Assembly: GCF_000376805.1 (NCBI RefSeq)
Contig: NZ_AQXT01000002.1
Span: 2,976,001 to 3,040,000 of the forward strand
DNA: 64,000 bases
Direction of reading: 5' to 3'
DNA from: Henriciella marina DSM 19595
Lineage (GTDB): Bacteria > Pseudomonadota > Alphaproteobacteria > Caulobacterales > Hyphomonadaceae
Position 1 is the stretch's first letter. Every line of letters begins with the position of its first letter. The position numbers and the translations under genes were made by a program. Under the pieces are notes generated by a model that saw only the letters and a program-made list of their open reading frames with translations, did no database searches and had not been told where the DNA came from. Shown here in pieces: positions 25,967 through 35,019 of this stretch.

Positions 25967-28515
25967 GGGCCGCCTCCCATGATGTGCGGGAAGCCGTGGA
26001 TGAGCAGAAGCCCGACCAGCGCCTGCCCGACCACATAATAGAGCAGCAGCGTCGTATTCTCGAGGCTGGCCCAGCGAACCTGGTCGAGGAGGCCTGCCAC
26101 ATGACGGGCCGCGCAGAACAGTGACATGATGCTTATCGCCACAATGATCTGGGCCGAGACGATACCGGCCATAAAGACCATCGCGCCATAGCTGGTCTCT
26201 GTCGGACGCAGGCCGTTCGACCAGTGACCGTAGAGTTCGGCCGTTATGCCTGCAATGGCGAGGGCGGCGGAGACGAGAATGAGGACCGGAACGACGAGCC
26301 GGCGCTCGCCCGGCTCGGGCAGAGCCGACTTTGCCAGCCGCATGACGATGGCCGAAGCGATGAGGAGTCCCGCAGTGGCGAGCGGCCATGAGAGGGGAGG
26401 CAGGAAGGCGCGCCCGGCCTGCCAGACTTCGGGCGAGACCGTCCACAGATAGAGGTAGGAAAAGACGTAGGAAAGGAAGATAGATCCGGCGACGATCATC
26501 AGCACGATCATCGCCCACCAGCCATGCGCCATCGGGCCGGTGACATAGACAGGCAGCTTGTAACCGCCACCAATGTCGACCGGGCCTTTGTCCGGTCCCT
26601 TGTCGGTATTCCAGACCCAGACCAGGCAGGAGACAATGGCAATCACCGCGCAGATGATGGCCGGTATGACCACCTTGACGGTCAGCAGCAGGAAGCAGGC
26701 GGCGGTAAAGACGGCGGCGGCGACATGCATCCAGCCGGGGCCAGGCATCTGGATCACATATTGAGGCCGTGCATGCACTGGCGATGTGACGATGGTCTCG
26801 CGCCCACCGGTTGGGGCGTTGGGCAGGTACTGCTCGCCTGCGGCTACCGAGCGAGGGAGGTCAGGATCGTCCCAGAGCGGGTAGCGGCTGTAGACGTGTG
26901 GGATCGAGCGGGTCGAGTAGACGTCCTGTGGCAGGAATTCGAGCGTGCCGGCCCCCCATGGATTGTCTTTCCCGCCTTCGCCAACGCGGAAGTTTCTGAT
27001 GAGATCGATGATGAAGACGAGCACTCCGGCCGCGATCATGAAGGCGCCGATGGTCGATATCAGGTTGAGCGGGCCCCAGCCCATGACGTCGGAATAGGTC
27101 CATATTCGTCGGGGCATGCCCATCAGGCCTGTGAAATGCATCGGGAAGAAGGAGACGTTGAAGCCGATGAACATCAGCCAGAAGGTGATCTTGCCGAGAC
27201 GTTCCGACAGCTGTTTCTTCGCGATGATGGGAACCCAGTAATAGAAGGTCGCAAACAGCGGAAAGACCATGCCCCCGATCATCACATAATGCATGTGCGC
27301 GACGATGAAGTATGTGTCATGCGCCTGCCAGTTGAACGGTACCATCGCGACCATCACGCCGGTCAGTCCACCGATCAGGAAAATGAACAACATCCCGACA
27401 ACGAATAAGGTCGGCACGTTGAATTCGAGTTTTCGGTCAGACGAAGCAAAGGTCGCAATCCAGGAAAAAAACTGGATGCCGGACGGGATGGCCACAGCTA
27501 TGCTGGCCGCAGAGAAGAAAGCCATCGACAGGGCCGGAATGCCCGTCGTGAACATATGATGGACCCAGAGGCCGAAACTGAAAAACCCGGTTGCGATCAG
27601 GGCGACCGTGATAAGATTGTAGCCGATGAGCGGTTTGCGCGCCGCTGTCGGCACAATCATAGAGACGAGACCGGCCGCTGGCAGGAAGATGATGTAAACT
27701 TCGGGATGACCGAAGAACCAGAACAAATGCTGCCATAGCAGCGGGTCGCCGCCCAACTCTGCGGAAAAGAAGGGCCAGCCAAAGGCCCGTTCGATCTCCA
27801 GCAGCATGGTGGCAAGGATCACCGCCGGAAAGGCGACCATGATCATCCCGGCAAAGATCAGCATGGCCCAGCCAAAGATCGGCAGCTTGTCGAGCGACAT
27901 GCCCGGCGGGCGGGTTCGCAACACGCCGACGATGATCTCGATGGCGCCTGCAATGGCTGAGATCTCGATGAAGCCGATGCCGAGCAGCCAGAAGTCCGCA
28001 TTATCGCCAGGCTGATAGTCGGTCAGTGTCAGGGGCGGGTACATGAACCAGCCGCCAGCAGGGGCAAGGTCATAAAAGATCGTTGAGAAAAAGACTGCTC
28101 CGCCAACCACATAGGCCCAGACGGCAAAGGCCGACAGACGCGGAAAAGGCAGATCGCGCGCTGACAGCATCTGTGGCAGGAGCAAGACCCCAAGCGCTTC
28201 CATCGCTGGCACGGCGAACAGAAACATCATCGTCGTGCCGTGTACGGTGAAAAGCTGGTTGTAGAGGTTCTGGTCGACCAGCTCATTGCCCGGCATGGCA
28301 AGCTGGGTGCGCATGACGAGCGCGAGGATGCCAGCTAGCACGAAGAAGACAAAAGCGGCGCCAAGATAGAGGATGCCGATCACGCTGTTGTTCACGGCCG
28401 TCGGAAGACGCCAGCCTTTCGGCGTCGCCCAGATGCGTAGCAGTTCTTCTTCCTCCCCCTCGGGCCGTGGCATCGGGCTAATCGTCTTGCGTTCGGTTGA
28501 TGACGGGTCGCTCAT
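25963..28515 (-). CDS. ctaD: Cytochrome c oxidase subunit I-III fusion
   Basis: An 850-aa fusion. Residues about 40-560 are haem-copper oxidase subunit I: FTVHGTTMMFLFAVP (haem His), WFFGHPEVYIIFLP (CuB His, Glu and cross-linked Tyr), WVHHMF (CuB His pair) and FIVAHMHYVMIGG (haem ligands). Residues about 620-850 are subunit III-like, with GPMAHGWWAMIVLM and about six helices. The HPEVY motif marks an A-type enzyme. Such I-III fusions are known in caa3-type oxidases. It reduces O2 to water and pumps protons. Confidence 0.94.
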   Translation of the reverse strand: MSDPSSTERKTISPMPRPEGEEEELLRIWATPKGWRLPTAVNNSVIGILYLGAAFVFFVLAGILALVMRTQLAMPGNELVDQNLYNQLFTVHGTTMMFLFAVPAMEALGVLLLPQMLSARDLPFPRLSAFAVWAYVVGGAVFFSTIFYDLAPAGGWFMYPPLTLTDYQPGDNADFWLLGIGFIEISAIAGAIEIIVGVLRTRPPGMSLDKLPIFGWAMLIFAGMIMVAFPAVILATMLLEIERAFGWPFFSAELGGDPLLWQHLFWFFGHPEVYIIFLPAAGLVSMIVPTAARKPLIGYNLITVALIATGFFSFGLWVHHMFTTGIPALSMAFFSAASIAVAIPSGIQFFSWIATFASSDRKLEFNVPTLFVVGMLFIFLIGGLTGVMVAMVPFNWQAHDTYFIVAHMHYVMIGGMVFPLFATFYYWVPIIAKKQLSERLGKITFWLMFIGFNVSFFPMHFTGLMGMPRRIWTYSDVMGWGPLNLISTIGAFMIAAGVLVFIIDLIRNFRVGEGGKDNPWGAGTLEFLPQDVYSTRSIPHVYSRYPLWDDPDLPRSVAAGEQYLPNAPTGGRETIVTSPVHARPQYVIQMPGPGWMHVAAAVFTAACFLLLTVKVVIPAIICAVIAIVSCLVWVWNTDKGPDKGPVDIGGGYKLPVYVTGPMAHGWWAMIVLMIVAGSIFLSYVFSYLYLWTVSPEVWQAGRAFLPPLSWPLATAGLLIASAIVMRLAKSALPEPGERRLVVPVLILVSAALAIAGITAELYGHWSNGLRPTETSYGAMVFMAGIVSAQIIVAISIMSLFCAARHVAGLLDQVRWASLENTTLLLYYVVGQALVGLLLIHGFPHIMGGGP

Positions 28516-29555
28516 CCTTCTCCCCTCAATGTGTAGAGCAGCGCAAGACCGCTGGCATAGGTGATTAGGACGGCAATCGAATCTACACCCATGCGGAGAA
28601 ACGCTCTGTCGCGTCTCTCGGCCACGCCCATGATGAAGAGGCCTGTGACAGTTGCGCCAAGAAGGGCTGCCACAGCGGCAAACTGACCTACGCTTGCCAT
28701 GATGGCCTGCTGCGGTGCGATAAAGTCGACCACAAAAAGAAGCGCGACATTCAGAATGTTCGTGCCGAGAATGTCAGAAATCGCCATGGTGTAGAGCCCT
28801 CGTTTCATCGATGCGAAAACGGTGCTTGCTTCTGGCAGCGAGGTTGCGATGGCTACGAAGGCGTAGCCCATGAAGGATGAGCCAAGCCCGCTCTGGGCGG
28901 CTATGGCATCGCCTGTCAGCGCAACGAGCGAACCTGCGAAAAGAATAACCAGCGCTGCCATCCCGGTGCGGATGCCAAGGCTGGTATGACTGATCGACAT
29001 CGGGTCTTCTTCGAAATGCGCAGGGACGTCCTCTTTCTCGACATTCGCGATCCAGGGCTCTCGCTTGTCGGCCTCGACGAGTTTGTGCATCGAATAGAGG
29101 GCGCCAATCGCGAGCCCCCATGTCCACCAGCCTGCGCCAGCCAGGGCGTAGTCGCCAACGATCGCGGCGATGGCGACGGCGCAGAGCAGGCAGACATTCA
29201 GTGCCCCCTGCAGCATAACAGTTGGGTCTGGCACGATCGCTGTGAGAGCTCGTTTGCCGTAGACCAGGTCGGCGACAGCGAGGACCGCGACCTGCATGAC
29301 AATACTGCCGAGAAGGTTGTTCACCGCCAGAGGGGCGTTGCCGACCGAGGCTGCCGTGACGCTCGTCGCGATTTCAGGCAGCGAAGTGACGCCCGCCAGT
29401 AGAAGCAGCCCCATGAGCGCTTGCCCAAGACCGCTGCGACGAGAGATCTCGTCGGCATAGGCTGCCAGTCCTGCACCGGCCATCCAGACGAAGAAGGCTG
29501 CCATGGCGAACACCGCCACATTGACCGGTAGGCTGAGGGAGGTCAGATCGGACAT
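28512..29555 (-). CDS. Na+/Ca2+-exchanger-like (CaCA) antiporter
   Basis: A 347-aa protein with about 10 helices and the two inverted alpha repeats of the CaCA superfamily: GVTSLPEIATSVTAA followed by NNLLGSIVMQVAVL, and AIATSLPEASTVFASM followed by SDILGTNILNVALL. Both repeats keep the acidic ion-binding residue in SLPE. It overlaps both oxidase genes (ATGA and TAATG), so it is made with subunits I-III and II. Cation-for-H+ or cation-for-Na+ exchange is expected; the ion is not readable. Confidence 0.85.
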   Translation of the reverse strand: MSDLTSLSLPVNVAVFAMAAFFVWMAGAGLAAYADEISRRSGLGQALMGLLLLAGVTSLPEIATSVTAASVGNAPLAVNNLLGSIVMQVAVLAVADLVYGKRALTAIVPDPTVMLQGALNVCLLCAVAIAAIVGDYALAGAGWWTWGLAIGALYSMHKLVEADKREPWIANVEKEDVPAHFEEDPMSISHTSLGIRTGMAALVILFAGSLVALTGDAIAAQSGLGSSFMGYAFVAIATSLPEASTVFASMKRGLYTMAISDILGTNILNVALLFVVDFIAPQQAIMASVGQFAAVAALLGATVTGLFIMGVAERRDRAFLRMGVDSIAVLITYASGLALLYTLRGEG

Positions 29556-30535
29556 TACTCCAGCTGTCCAAGCCAGTCTGCGATGCTGGCCTGCTCCTCT
29601 GCTGAAAGCATGTCATAGGCTGGCATCAGATTGTCTGGCTTCAGTGATTTATGACGCTTCAGCCAGGTCAGTATGGCATTACGGTCGGTCGGCAGGAGGC
29701 CGGCACCGATCGTCCTGCGGCTGGCAATATGCGTAAGGTCCGGACCAACGCTGCCTCGCGCGGAGGTGCCCCGGACTGTGTGGCATCCGCCGCAGCCGGC
29801 CTGCAGGAAAGCTCGCTCGCCCTGCGTACCGGTGAGGGCCGCCGACCCTGCCTCTTCAGCGAGCCATGCGTCGAAGTCTGCCGGGTCCATTGTGACGACC
29901 GAAAAAGCCATGAAGGCATGCGCCCCGCCGCAATATTCCGCGCACTGTCCGCGCACGATGCCGGGCTCTTCTGCGACGAGGGTGAGTGTATTTGTCCGCC
30001 CCGGGATCATGTCGACTTTGCCAGCATAAGCCGGCACCCAGAAGCTGTGTATCACGTCGCTTGAGGTCAGTTCGAGTTGGACCGTCCGCCCGGCCGGCAG
30101 GCGAAGCTCATTTGCGCTTTCTATCGCCTCGCCATCGTCGCCAAGATAGGTAACGCGCCACCACCACTGCAGCCCGTCCACCCGAATGCGGAGCGGATCT
30201 CCTGCAGCTGTTGTGGAGTTTGCGGGCCCTGCTCCAAGCGCCAGGAAGCCGTAAACCAGCAAAGCCGACAGGACGACGGTCGGGAAGGCGATGCCTCCCC
30301 AGATGACGATGTTATTGGATGCGAGCCACCGCTTCACCCGTGCCGGGGCGAAGAATGCGGCGGCGATTGCTGCGATCACGAGCAGGAAAATGACCGCTGA
30401 TCCGGCGGTAAGGATAATTGTGAGAAGAAGTGTGCGGTCTGATTCCTGACCGCCACCTGACAACGCAGACTGCTCGCCAGCGCATCCGGCGAGGAGGCCG
30501 ATACTGATGAGCAGAAGGGCCACGGACCACCTCAT
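29555..30535 (-). CDS. ctaC: Cytochrome c oxidase subunit II fused to cytochrome c
   Basis: A 326-aa lipoprotein (lipobox LLAGC, Cys18) with two membrane helices, a cupredoxin domain holding the CuA site (RGQCAEYCGGAHAFM, with the earlier VIHSFWVP His) and a C-terminal haem c domain (AGCGGCHTVRG). This is the caa3 pattern: electrons enter through the fused cytochrome and pass to CuA. Start ATG overlaps the upstream cytochrome gene by 4 bases. Confidence 0.94.
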   Translation of the reverse strand: MRWSVALLLISIGLLAGCAGEQSALSGGGQESDRTLLLTIILTAGSAVIFLLVIAAIAAAFFAPARVKRWLASNNIVIWGGIAFPTVVLSALLVYGFLALGAGPANSTTAAGDPLRIRVDGLQWWWRVTYLGDDGEAIESANELRLPAGRTVQLELTSSDVIHSFWVPAYAGKVDMIPGRTNTLTLVAEEPGIVRGQCAEYCGGAHAFMAFSVVTMDPADFDAWLAEEAGSAALTGTQGERAFLQAGCGGCHTVRGTSARGSVGPDLTHIASRRTIGAGLLPTDRNAILTWLKRHKSLKPDNLMPAYDMLSAEEQASIADWLGQLE

Positions 30536-31686
30536 TCACCCGGTCCCGTTGTGGCGGAACTCGTATCCGCCGCGCTCGCTTCTGTAATCTGGCTTGCATA
30601 CCAGGCGGACACATCCCGAATTTGCTCATCCGTGATCCGGCCGATGGCTTCGCGCATGAGCTCAGCGTGCGCGGTGTCGCTCGGCGGGGCATCGCGCCAG
30701 AGCTCGAGCTGGTTGCGCAGGTAGACCGCCGACTGGCCGGAAAGGCGCGGATAGGCGGTACTGCCATTACTGTGATGACAAGCCTGACAAGCCGCCACCC
30801 GCCTGGCAGGCACGCCGTCAAGCGCGATCTGCCTGCCCGCGTCGAGATCGGCGTCGGCGAGGGTGTTGTCTGCATGGGTCGGCGAGTCGAGGTTGGCAAA
30901 CCAGGCGGCGATCTCGTCCATCTGGGCTTCGGAAATTTCTGCGGCAACCGGTTCCATAAACCCGCTCTCGCGGCGATTGGCGCTGTAATCTGCTAGTGCG
31001 CGGCGCAGATAGGTTTCCGACTGGCCGCCGAGCCGGGGCACCCGGTTGCTCGTGGGCGGCCCGTTCGCGGTGTCATGGCACTTGGCGCAGGTCGCCAGAG
31101 AGGACGTGGAAAGTCCTTCCGTGATCAGCTCTGCCACGTCCGGTGCTGCAAGGTTGGCATTGCCGCCCGCGAGGGTGAGATAAGTCTCCTCGTCCATATT
31201 GGGCAGCGCCTTCAGAAAGGCGACCATTGCCCAGACTTCGTCGGTCCGCTTTGTCGCGGCCCAGCCGGGCATGCCGGCATATTGGAGGCCATGCGTGACA
31301 ATCCAGTGGAGCTCGCTCGGCTTCCAGTTATCGGCGTGTTCGTTGAGTTGCGGCGGAACGGGCAGCATTGCCTGATAGATCGGATTGACCGGTTCGTCCG
31401 GCCCGCCATGACAGGGCGCGCATCCGCCCTGGAAATGGGCTGCACCCAGCGTGATCAGGTTCGGATCATCAAGGTCGGGCACCTCCAATTGCCTGGCATT
31501 GGCTTCGACCGAATTACGCATGCCGAGTTCGAGAAACCAGTTGAGCCACCCAGGATGCCCTCTGCTGGCGGCGACGCTGTAAACACCCGACCAGGCCACC
31601 AGAAAGGCACCTGCGACACCAAGAAACGCAAGGGCAATCAGCCCGTAGACGATACGACTCCAGGTGAGTGTGACGTTCAATTTCAT
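30532..31686 (-). CDS. Membrane-anchored tri-haem cytochrome c
   Basis: A 384-aa protein with one N-terminal membrane helix (about 11-32) and three c-type haem sites: GGCAPCHGG, ATCAKCHDT and AACQACHHS. Each is followed by cytochrome c family features such as PRLGGQSETYLR and PRLSGQSAVYLRNQL. It probably feeds electrons into the caa3 oxidase encoded just downstream. ATG 31686 (MKLNVTL) fits the membrane anchor; the in-frame extension to 31974 would overlap ctaG and is rejected. Confidence 0.9.
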   Translation of the reverse strand: MKLNVTLTWSRIVYGLIALAFLGVAGAFLVAWSGVYSVAASRGHPGWLNWFLELGMRNSVEANARQLEVPDLDDPNLITLGAAHFQGGCAPCHGGPDEPVNPIYQAMLPVPPQLNEHADNWKPSELHWIVTHGLQYAGMPGWAATKRTDEVWAMVAFLKALPNMDEETYLTLAGGNANLAAPDVAELITEGLSTSSLATCAKCHDTANGPPTSNRVPRLGGQSETYLRRALADYSANRRESGFMEPVAAEISEAQMDEIAAWFANLDSPTHADNTLADADLDAGRQIALDGVPARRVAACQACHHSNGSTAYPRLSGQSAVYLRNQLELWRDAPPSDTAHAELMREAIGRITDEQIRDVSAWYASQITEASAADTSSATTGPGE

Positions 31687-32390
31687 TCCCGGTGGCTGCC
31701 CCTTTCGTGCGCGGAGAGGTTTGAGAGCCACCGGGCAACCATATAGACGCTGGCGCCGATATAGGTCAGAGGGCAGGCGACGAGCATGATGAGGCCGGCA
31801 AGCTGCTGGTCGCGGAACATCGCCATGTGCGCTGGCGCTGTCGCTTCTCCTCCGTGGAAAAGCAGTCTCGGCGCAAATACCATGAGGGCGGCCATCAGGC
31901 AGACGATCTTCCCGGTCAGAAGGAGCGCGGGAACTGCTTCCAGTCGATCGTGGCGTACCGCTTCGAACATGCACGCCCAGAACCAGACAGCACTGGCCAG
32001 CAGACTACCGATCATCAGCAATTCGCCAAGCGCGAAATGGGCCACGCTCTGCATCCCTGCGGGGCTGTGCCACAGGATGAAAAGAACAAGCTGCGAAATG
32101 GTCGAGACGATGAGAGGCGACCTGCCAACTGGCAGGTATCGGTTCGGGTGCCAGATCCAGGCAAGCGCCGGAGCAACGATGCTCATCGCGAAAATGTGCG
32201 TGAGCATATGCCGGGTCAACATGCCCGGCGTAAGCCGTTCGATGCTCAAGCCGATCATAAGAGCGGCGACCAGGATAGAGAATGTCGCCAAACGGGCTCG
32301 GCTGGCTTTGCGCCTGCGTGCGGCAGCACTACCTGGAGACGTCGGAAGCGACGTCGCAGACCGAGGGGAGATTGGCGGATTTTGTTGCAT
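31683..32390 (-). CDS. ctaG: CtaG-like (caa3 type) oxidase assembly protein
   Basis: About 235 aa with six membrane helices. The motifs MLTRHMLTHIFAMSIVAPALAW, ILWHSPAG and LFHGGEATAP with conserved histidines match the CtaG family used by caa3 oxidases (the Bacillus-type CtaG, not the Cox11 type). It probably delivers copper to the oxidase. First gene of the operon; ATG 32390 is chosen, but no good ribosome-binding site is visible and the frame is open to 32492. Confidence 0.78.
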   Translation of the reverse strand: MQQNPPISPRSATSLPTSPGSAAARRRKASRARLATFSILVAALMIGLSIERLTPGMLTRHMLTHIFAMSIVAPALAWIWHPNRYLPVGRSPLIVSTISQLVLFILWHSPAGMQSVAHFALGELLMIGSLLASAVWFWACMFEAVRHDRLEAVPALLLTGKIVCLMAALMVFAPRLLFHGGEATAPAHMAMFRDQQLAGLIMLVACPLTYIGASVYMVARWLSNLSAHERGSHRE

Positions 32391-32502
32391 CCGATACAGA
32401 ATTCCGTCCGGCTTCCGCCAAACAACGTGAAGGTCCCGCACCGGTTCCGCTGGACGTATGGCATGTCCGAGACGTGGCCAATTCGGGTGCATATGCTGGG
32501 GT

Positions 32503-32561
32503 ATGGACTGAACGTTCAGGTTGCGCCGTGGCGCGCAATGCCGGTTTAGTCTGACAGTGCC
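32503..32561. repeat. Solo insertion-element end, copy A
   Basis: A 59-base stretch that is about 75% identical to 50858-50917. Both begin ATGGACTGAAC and end GTCTGACAGTGCC, an IS6-like terminal sequence when read from the other strand (GGCACTGTCAGAC). Here the end runs into the last codons of the KDPG aldolase gene. Confidence 0.6.
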
Positions 32562-33223
32562 GTATTGAGCCGTTCAGCGAGTTGCTCGCAGTTCCGGGTT
32601 ATTGCTTTCCAGTCCTGATGGCTCTGGAGATCCGGTGGTGCCAGCCATGAGACGCCGACGGCAACCACGTTCGGAAGGGTCAGATACTCGCTGACATTGT
32701 CCAGCGAGATACCACCACTCGGCATCAGTTTGAGCTCGGAGAGCGGTGCCTGAAGGGCCGCGATGTACTTCGGGCCCCCTAGCAGGGATGCAGGAAATAT
32801 CTTCTGGACCTCAAACCCGGCGAGATAGAGCCCAAGCGCCTCGCTGGGCGTGCTGACGCCTGGGAGAACAAGTTTACCAGAGCCGAGCAGGGACGGGACA
32901 AGAGCCGGCGGTGTCGCTGGCGTCACGAGAAAGTCAGCGCCCGCCTCAAGTACTTCGGCAACGTCCCGGTCACTCGTGATAGAGCCCGCGCCAACTATGA
33001 TGTCCAACCGGGCATTTGCAATCTGTCGAATGGCCTCGACCGCAAAACGGGTCCGTAGCGTCACTTCGATGGCGCCAATTCCGCCCTCTATCAACGCGCC
33101 AGCAATATCGACCGCCATTGCCGGGTTCTCGATCGTGACGACCGGAACCGTCGCAATTTCCATCAGGGCTTTCAGCGAGGCATCGACGCTTGTCACCGGT
33201 GATTGTCCATTAAGGGCGTCCAT
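32546..33223 (-). CDS. eda: 2-dehydro-3-deoxy-6-phosphogluconate aldolase
   Basis: A 225-aa KDPG/KHG aldolase TIM barrel. It shows AIEVTLRT (catalytic Glu), VGAGSI, FLVTPATPP and the Schiff-base Lys in VQKIFPASLLGGPKY, then LMPSGGIS. It splits KDPG to pyruvate and glyceraldehyde-3-phosphate, the last step of uronate breakdown. It follows the TRAP genes by 18 bases and shares their operator-driven transcript. The last residues (ALSD) are encoded inside an insertion-end-like repeat, so the C-terminus may have been reshaped. Confidence 0.92.
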   Translation of the reverse strand: MDALNGQSPVTSVDASLKALMEIATVPVVTIENPAMAVDIAGALIEGGIGAIEVTLRTRFAVEAIRQIANARLDIIVGAGSITSDRDVAEVLEAGADFLVTPATPPALVPSLLGSGKLVLPGVSTPSEALGLYLAGFEVQKIFPASLLGGPKYIAALQAPLSELKLMPSGGISLDNVSEYLTLPNVVAVGVSWLAPPDLQSHQDWKAITRNCEQLAERLNTALSD

Positions 33224-33241
33224 GAGTTTGTCCGCATCCCC

Positions 33242-34519
33242 CTAGAAGAAGCTTGGCAACGTCAGAGACAGGGCCGGAACGAAAGTGATGAAGAGAAGAG
33301 CGACAACCAGCGCGCCGTAGAAGGGCCAGATTGTCTTGACCGCGTCTTCCACCGGCACCTTACCAACTGCGGATCCTACGAAAAGTACGGACCCAACCGG
33401 AGGCGTGACCAAACCGATGCCAAGATTCAGCATCATGATGATGCCGAAATGTACAGGGTCGACGCCGACTTGCGATACGACTGGAAGCAGGATGGGCGTG
33501 GTGATGACAATGAGGGGTGACATGTCCATGAACGTGCCAAGCACGAGCAGGATCACGTTCACGATCAGCAACACCAGGATCGGATTGTCCGTCGCTGTCG
33601 TGATGAGTTCAGCGAGCCGGGTAGGCGCTTCCAGTACTGCAAGCGCATAGCCGAACGCGCTTGCGGCTCCGATGATGAGGAGCACCATGGCGGTGATCTT
33701 GACTGATTGCATCGCGGCCTGGCCAAAACGCTGCCAGCCGAGCGTGCGGTAGACGAATGCGCCCACCAGTATTGTATAGATAACCGCCACGGCAGACGAT
33801 TCTGTTGCCGTGAAGATGCCGGACAGGATACCGCCCATGATTATTATGGCGGTCATGAAGCCCGGGATTGCGAAGACGAGTGCGCGAACAAAAGACTTCC
33901 AGCCAGGAAAGACCCCGCGGGCATATCCGCGCTTCACGGCCACGACCCATGCGACCACCATAAGGAGCATGGCTGTCAGCACGCCTGGAACGATCCCCGC
34001 CAGGAAGAGGTCGCCGATGGGCACACCGATGCCGGACGCTGCTGAGTAGATGATCATGTTGTGAGACGGAGGAATGAGAAGGCCCACAATAGCGCCGGTC
34101 ACCGTCACATTGACGGTATAATCGGCGTCATAACCCTTCTCCCGCATCAAGGGCATCAGTGTTGAGCCCATGGCCGAAGCACTTGCGATCGCCGACCCGG
34201 ACACGGCACCAAACATGGTGGATGCGCCGATGTTTACAGGCCCAAGCCCACCGCGGACCCGGCCAAATGCTGCCTCAGCCACCTGAACCAGCCGCTGCGC
34301 GATGCCTGACCGGTACATCAGGTCTCCTGCAAAGATAAAGAACGGGATCGCCATCAGGGTGAAGACGCTCACGCCGGCGGCCATGCGCTGGAATACGACG
34401 CCAAGCGGAATATCAAGCGCGACGAAACAGGCGATGGCGGCGGCGAGCAGCGAAAAGGCGACTGGCACGCCTATGGCGAGACAGATCACCAGGACGGCGA
34501 GGAGGATGATCAGTTCCAT
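33242..34519 (-). CDS. dctM: TRAP transporter large permease DctM
   Basis: A 425-aa polytopic protein of the DctM family with about 12 helices. It starts at ATG 34519 after GAGGAGG and overlaps dctQ by 10 bases. Typical stretches are LLIPPSHNMIIYS, FGAVSGSAIASASAMG and NLGIGLVTPPVG. It forms the sodium-coupled channel of the binding-protein-dependent secondary importer. The regulon suggests a uronate or oligogalacturonate substrate. Confidence 0.94.
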   Translation of the reverse strand: MELIILLAVLVICLAIGVPVAFSLLAAAIACFVALDIPLGVVFQRMAAGVSVFTLMAIPFFIFAGDLMYRSGIAQRLVQVAEAAFGRVRGGLGPVNIGASTMFGAVSGSAIASASAMGSTLMPLMREKGYDADYTVNVTVTGAIVGLLIPPSHNMIIYSAASGIGVPIGDLFLAGIVPGVLTAMLLMVVAWVVAVKRGYARGVFPGWKSFVRALVFAIPGFMTAIIIMGGILSGIFTATESSAVAVIYTILVGAFVYRTLGWQRFGQAAMQSVKITAMVLLIIGAASAFGYALAVLEAPTRLAELITTATDNPILVLLIVNVILLVLGTFMDMSPLIVITTPILLPVVSQVGVDPVHFGIIMMLNLGIGLVTPPVGSVLFVGSAVGKVPVEDAVKTIWPFYGALVVALLFITFVPALSLTLPSFF

Positions 34520-35019
34520 CGTGGATCCTCCTCATCTTCGACCTTTTCGCCTTCGGCCTCTTCAAACAGCCGTTCGAGAGCGAAGACCACGATGAGTGCA
34601 CCTGCTATGGGAAGGCCTGCATAGGCGAGACCACGTGGTAGCCCGAGTGACGGAATGGTGTGGTCCCAGGTTCGCAGAACTAACTCGCCCCCCCAGATCA
34701 CCATCGCCAGACCGCAGCCAGCGACCACCAGGTCGGAAGCGATTCGTAAAAGCCGCTTGCCCGGTGGCGGCAGCGCATTCTCTACCGCCACGATCCTGAT
34801 GTGAAATCCTTCACGGACGCCTGCGGCAGCGGCGAGCGACACGTACCAGATCATGAGGGTGAGAGCGGCTTGTTCGGACCATGACGGACTTGAATTCAGC
34901 ACGTAGCGGCCAAAAACTTGCCAGCCGACGATAAGCGTCATGGCCACAAGTCCGAGTGCGGCGACCTTGACCAGGAGATCGGCAGCATGATGCGTAAATG
35001 TTGCAAACGCTTTCGTCAT
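34510..35019 (-). CDS. dctQ: TRAP transporter small permease DctQ
   Basis: A 169-aa four-helix protein of the DctQ family with VGWQVFGRYVLNSSPSWSEQ, the conserved loop between helices 1 and 2. An acidic C-terminus (EEAEGEKVEDEED) follows. It overlaps dctP by 4 bases and dctM by 10, so the three are one translation unit. Confidence 0.93.
   Translation of the reverse strand: MTKAFATFTHHAADLLVKVAALGLVAMTLIVGWQVFGRYVLNSSPSWSEQAALTLMIWYVSLAAAAGVREGFHIRIVAVENALPPPGKRLLRIASDLVVAGCGLAMVIWGGELVLRTWDHTIPSLGLPRGLAYAGLPIAGALIVVFALERLFEEAEGEKVEDEEDPRWN

Noticed and set aside
26524-27408. 294-aa plus-strand frame opposite ctaD
   Set aside because: Very rich in Asp/His/Arg and antisense to the haem-copper motifs.
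31075-31746. 223-aa plus-strand frame opposite the tri-haem cytochrome
   Set aside because: Antisense to two haem sites; no signal, no fold.
30532-31974. Extended 480-aa form of the tri-haem cytochrome
   Set aside because: The extra 96 residues overlap the ctaG coding region in another frame; the internal ATG at 31686 fits the membrane anchor and the ATGA joint.
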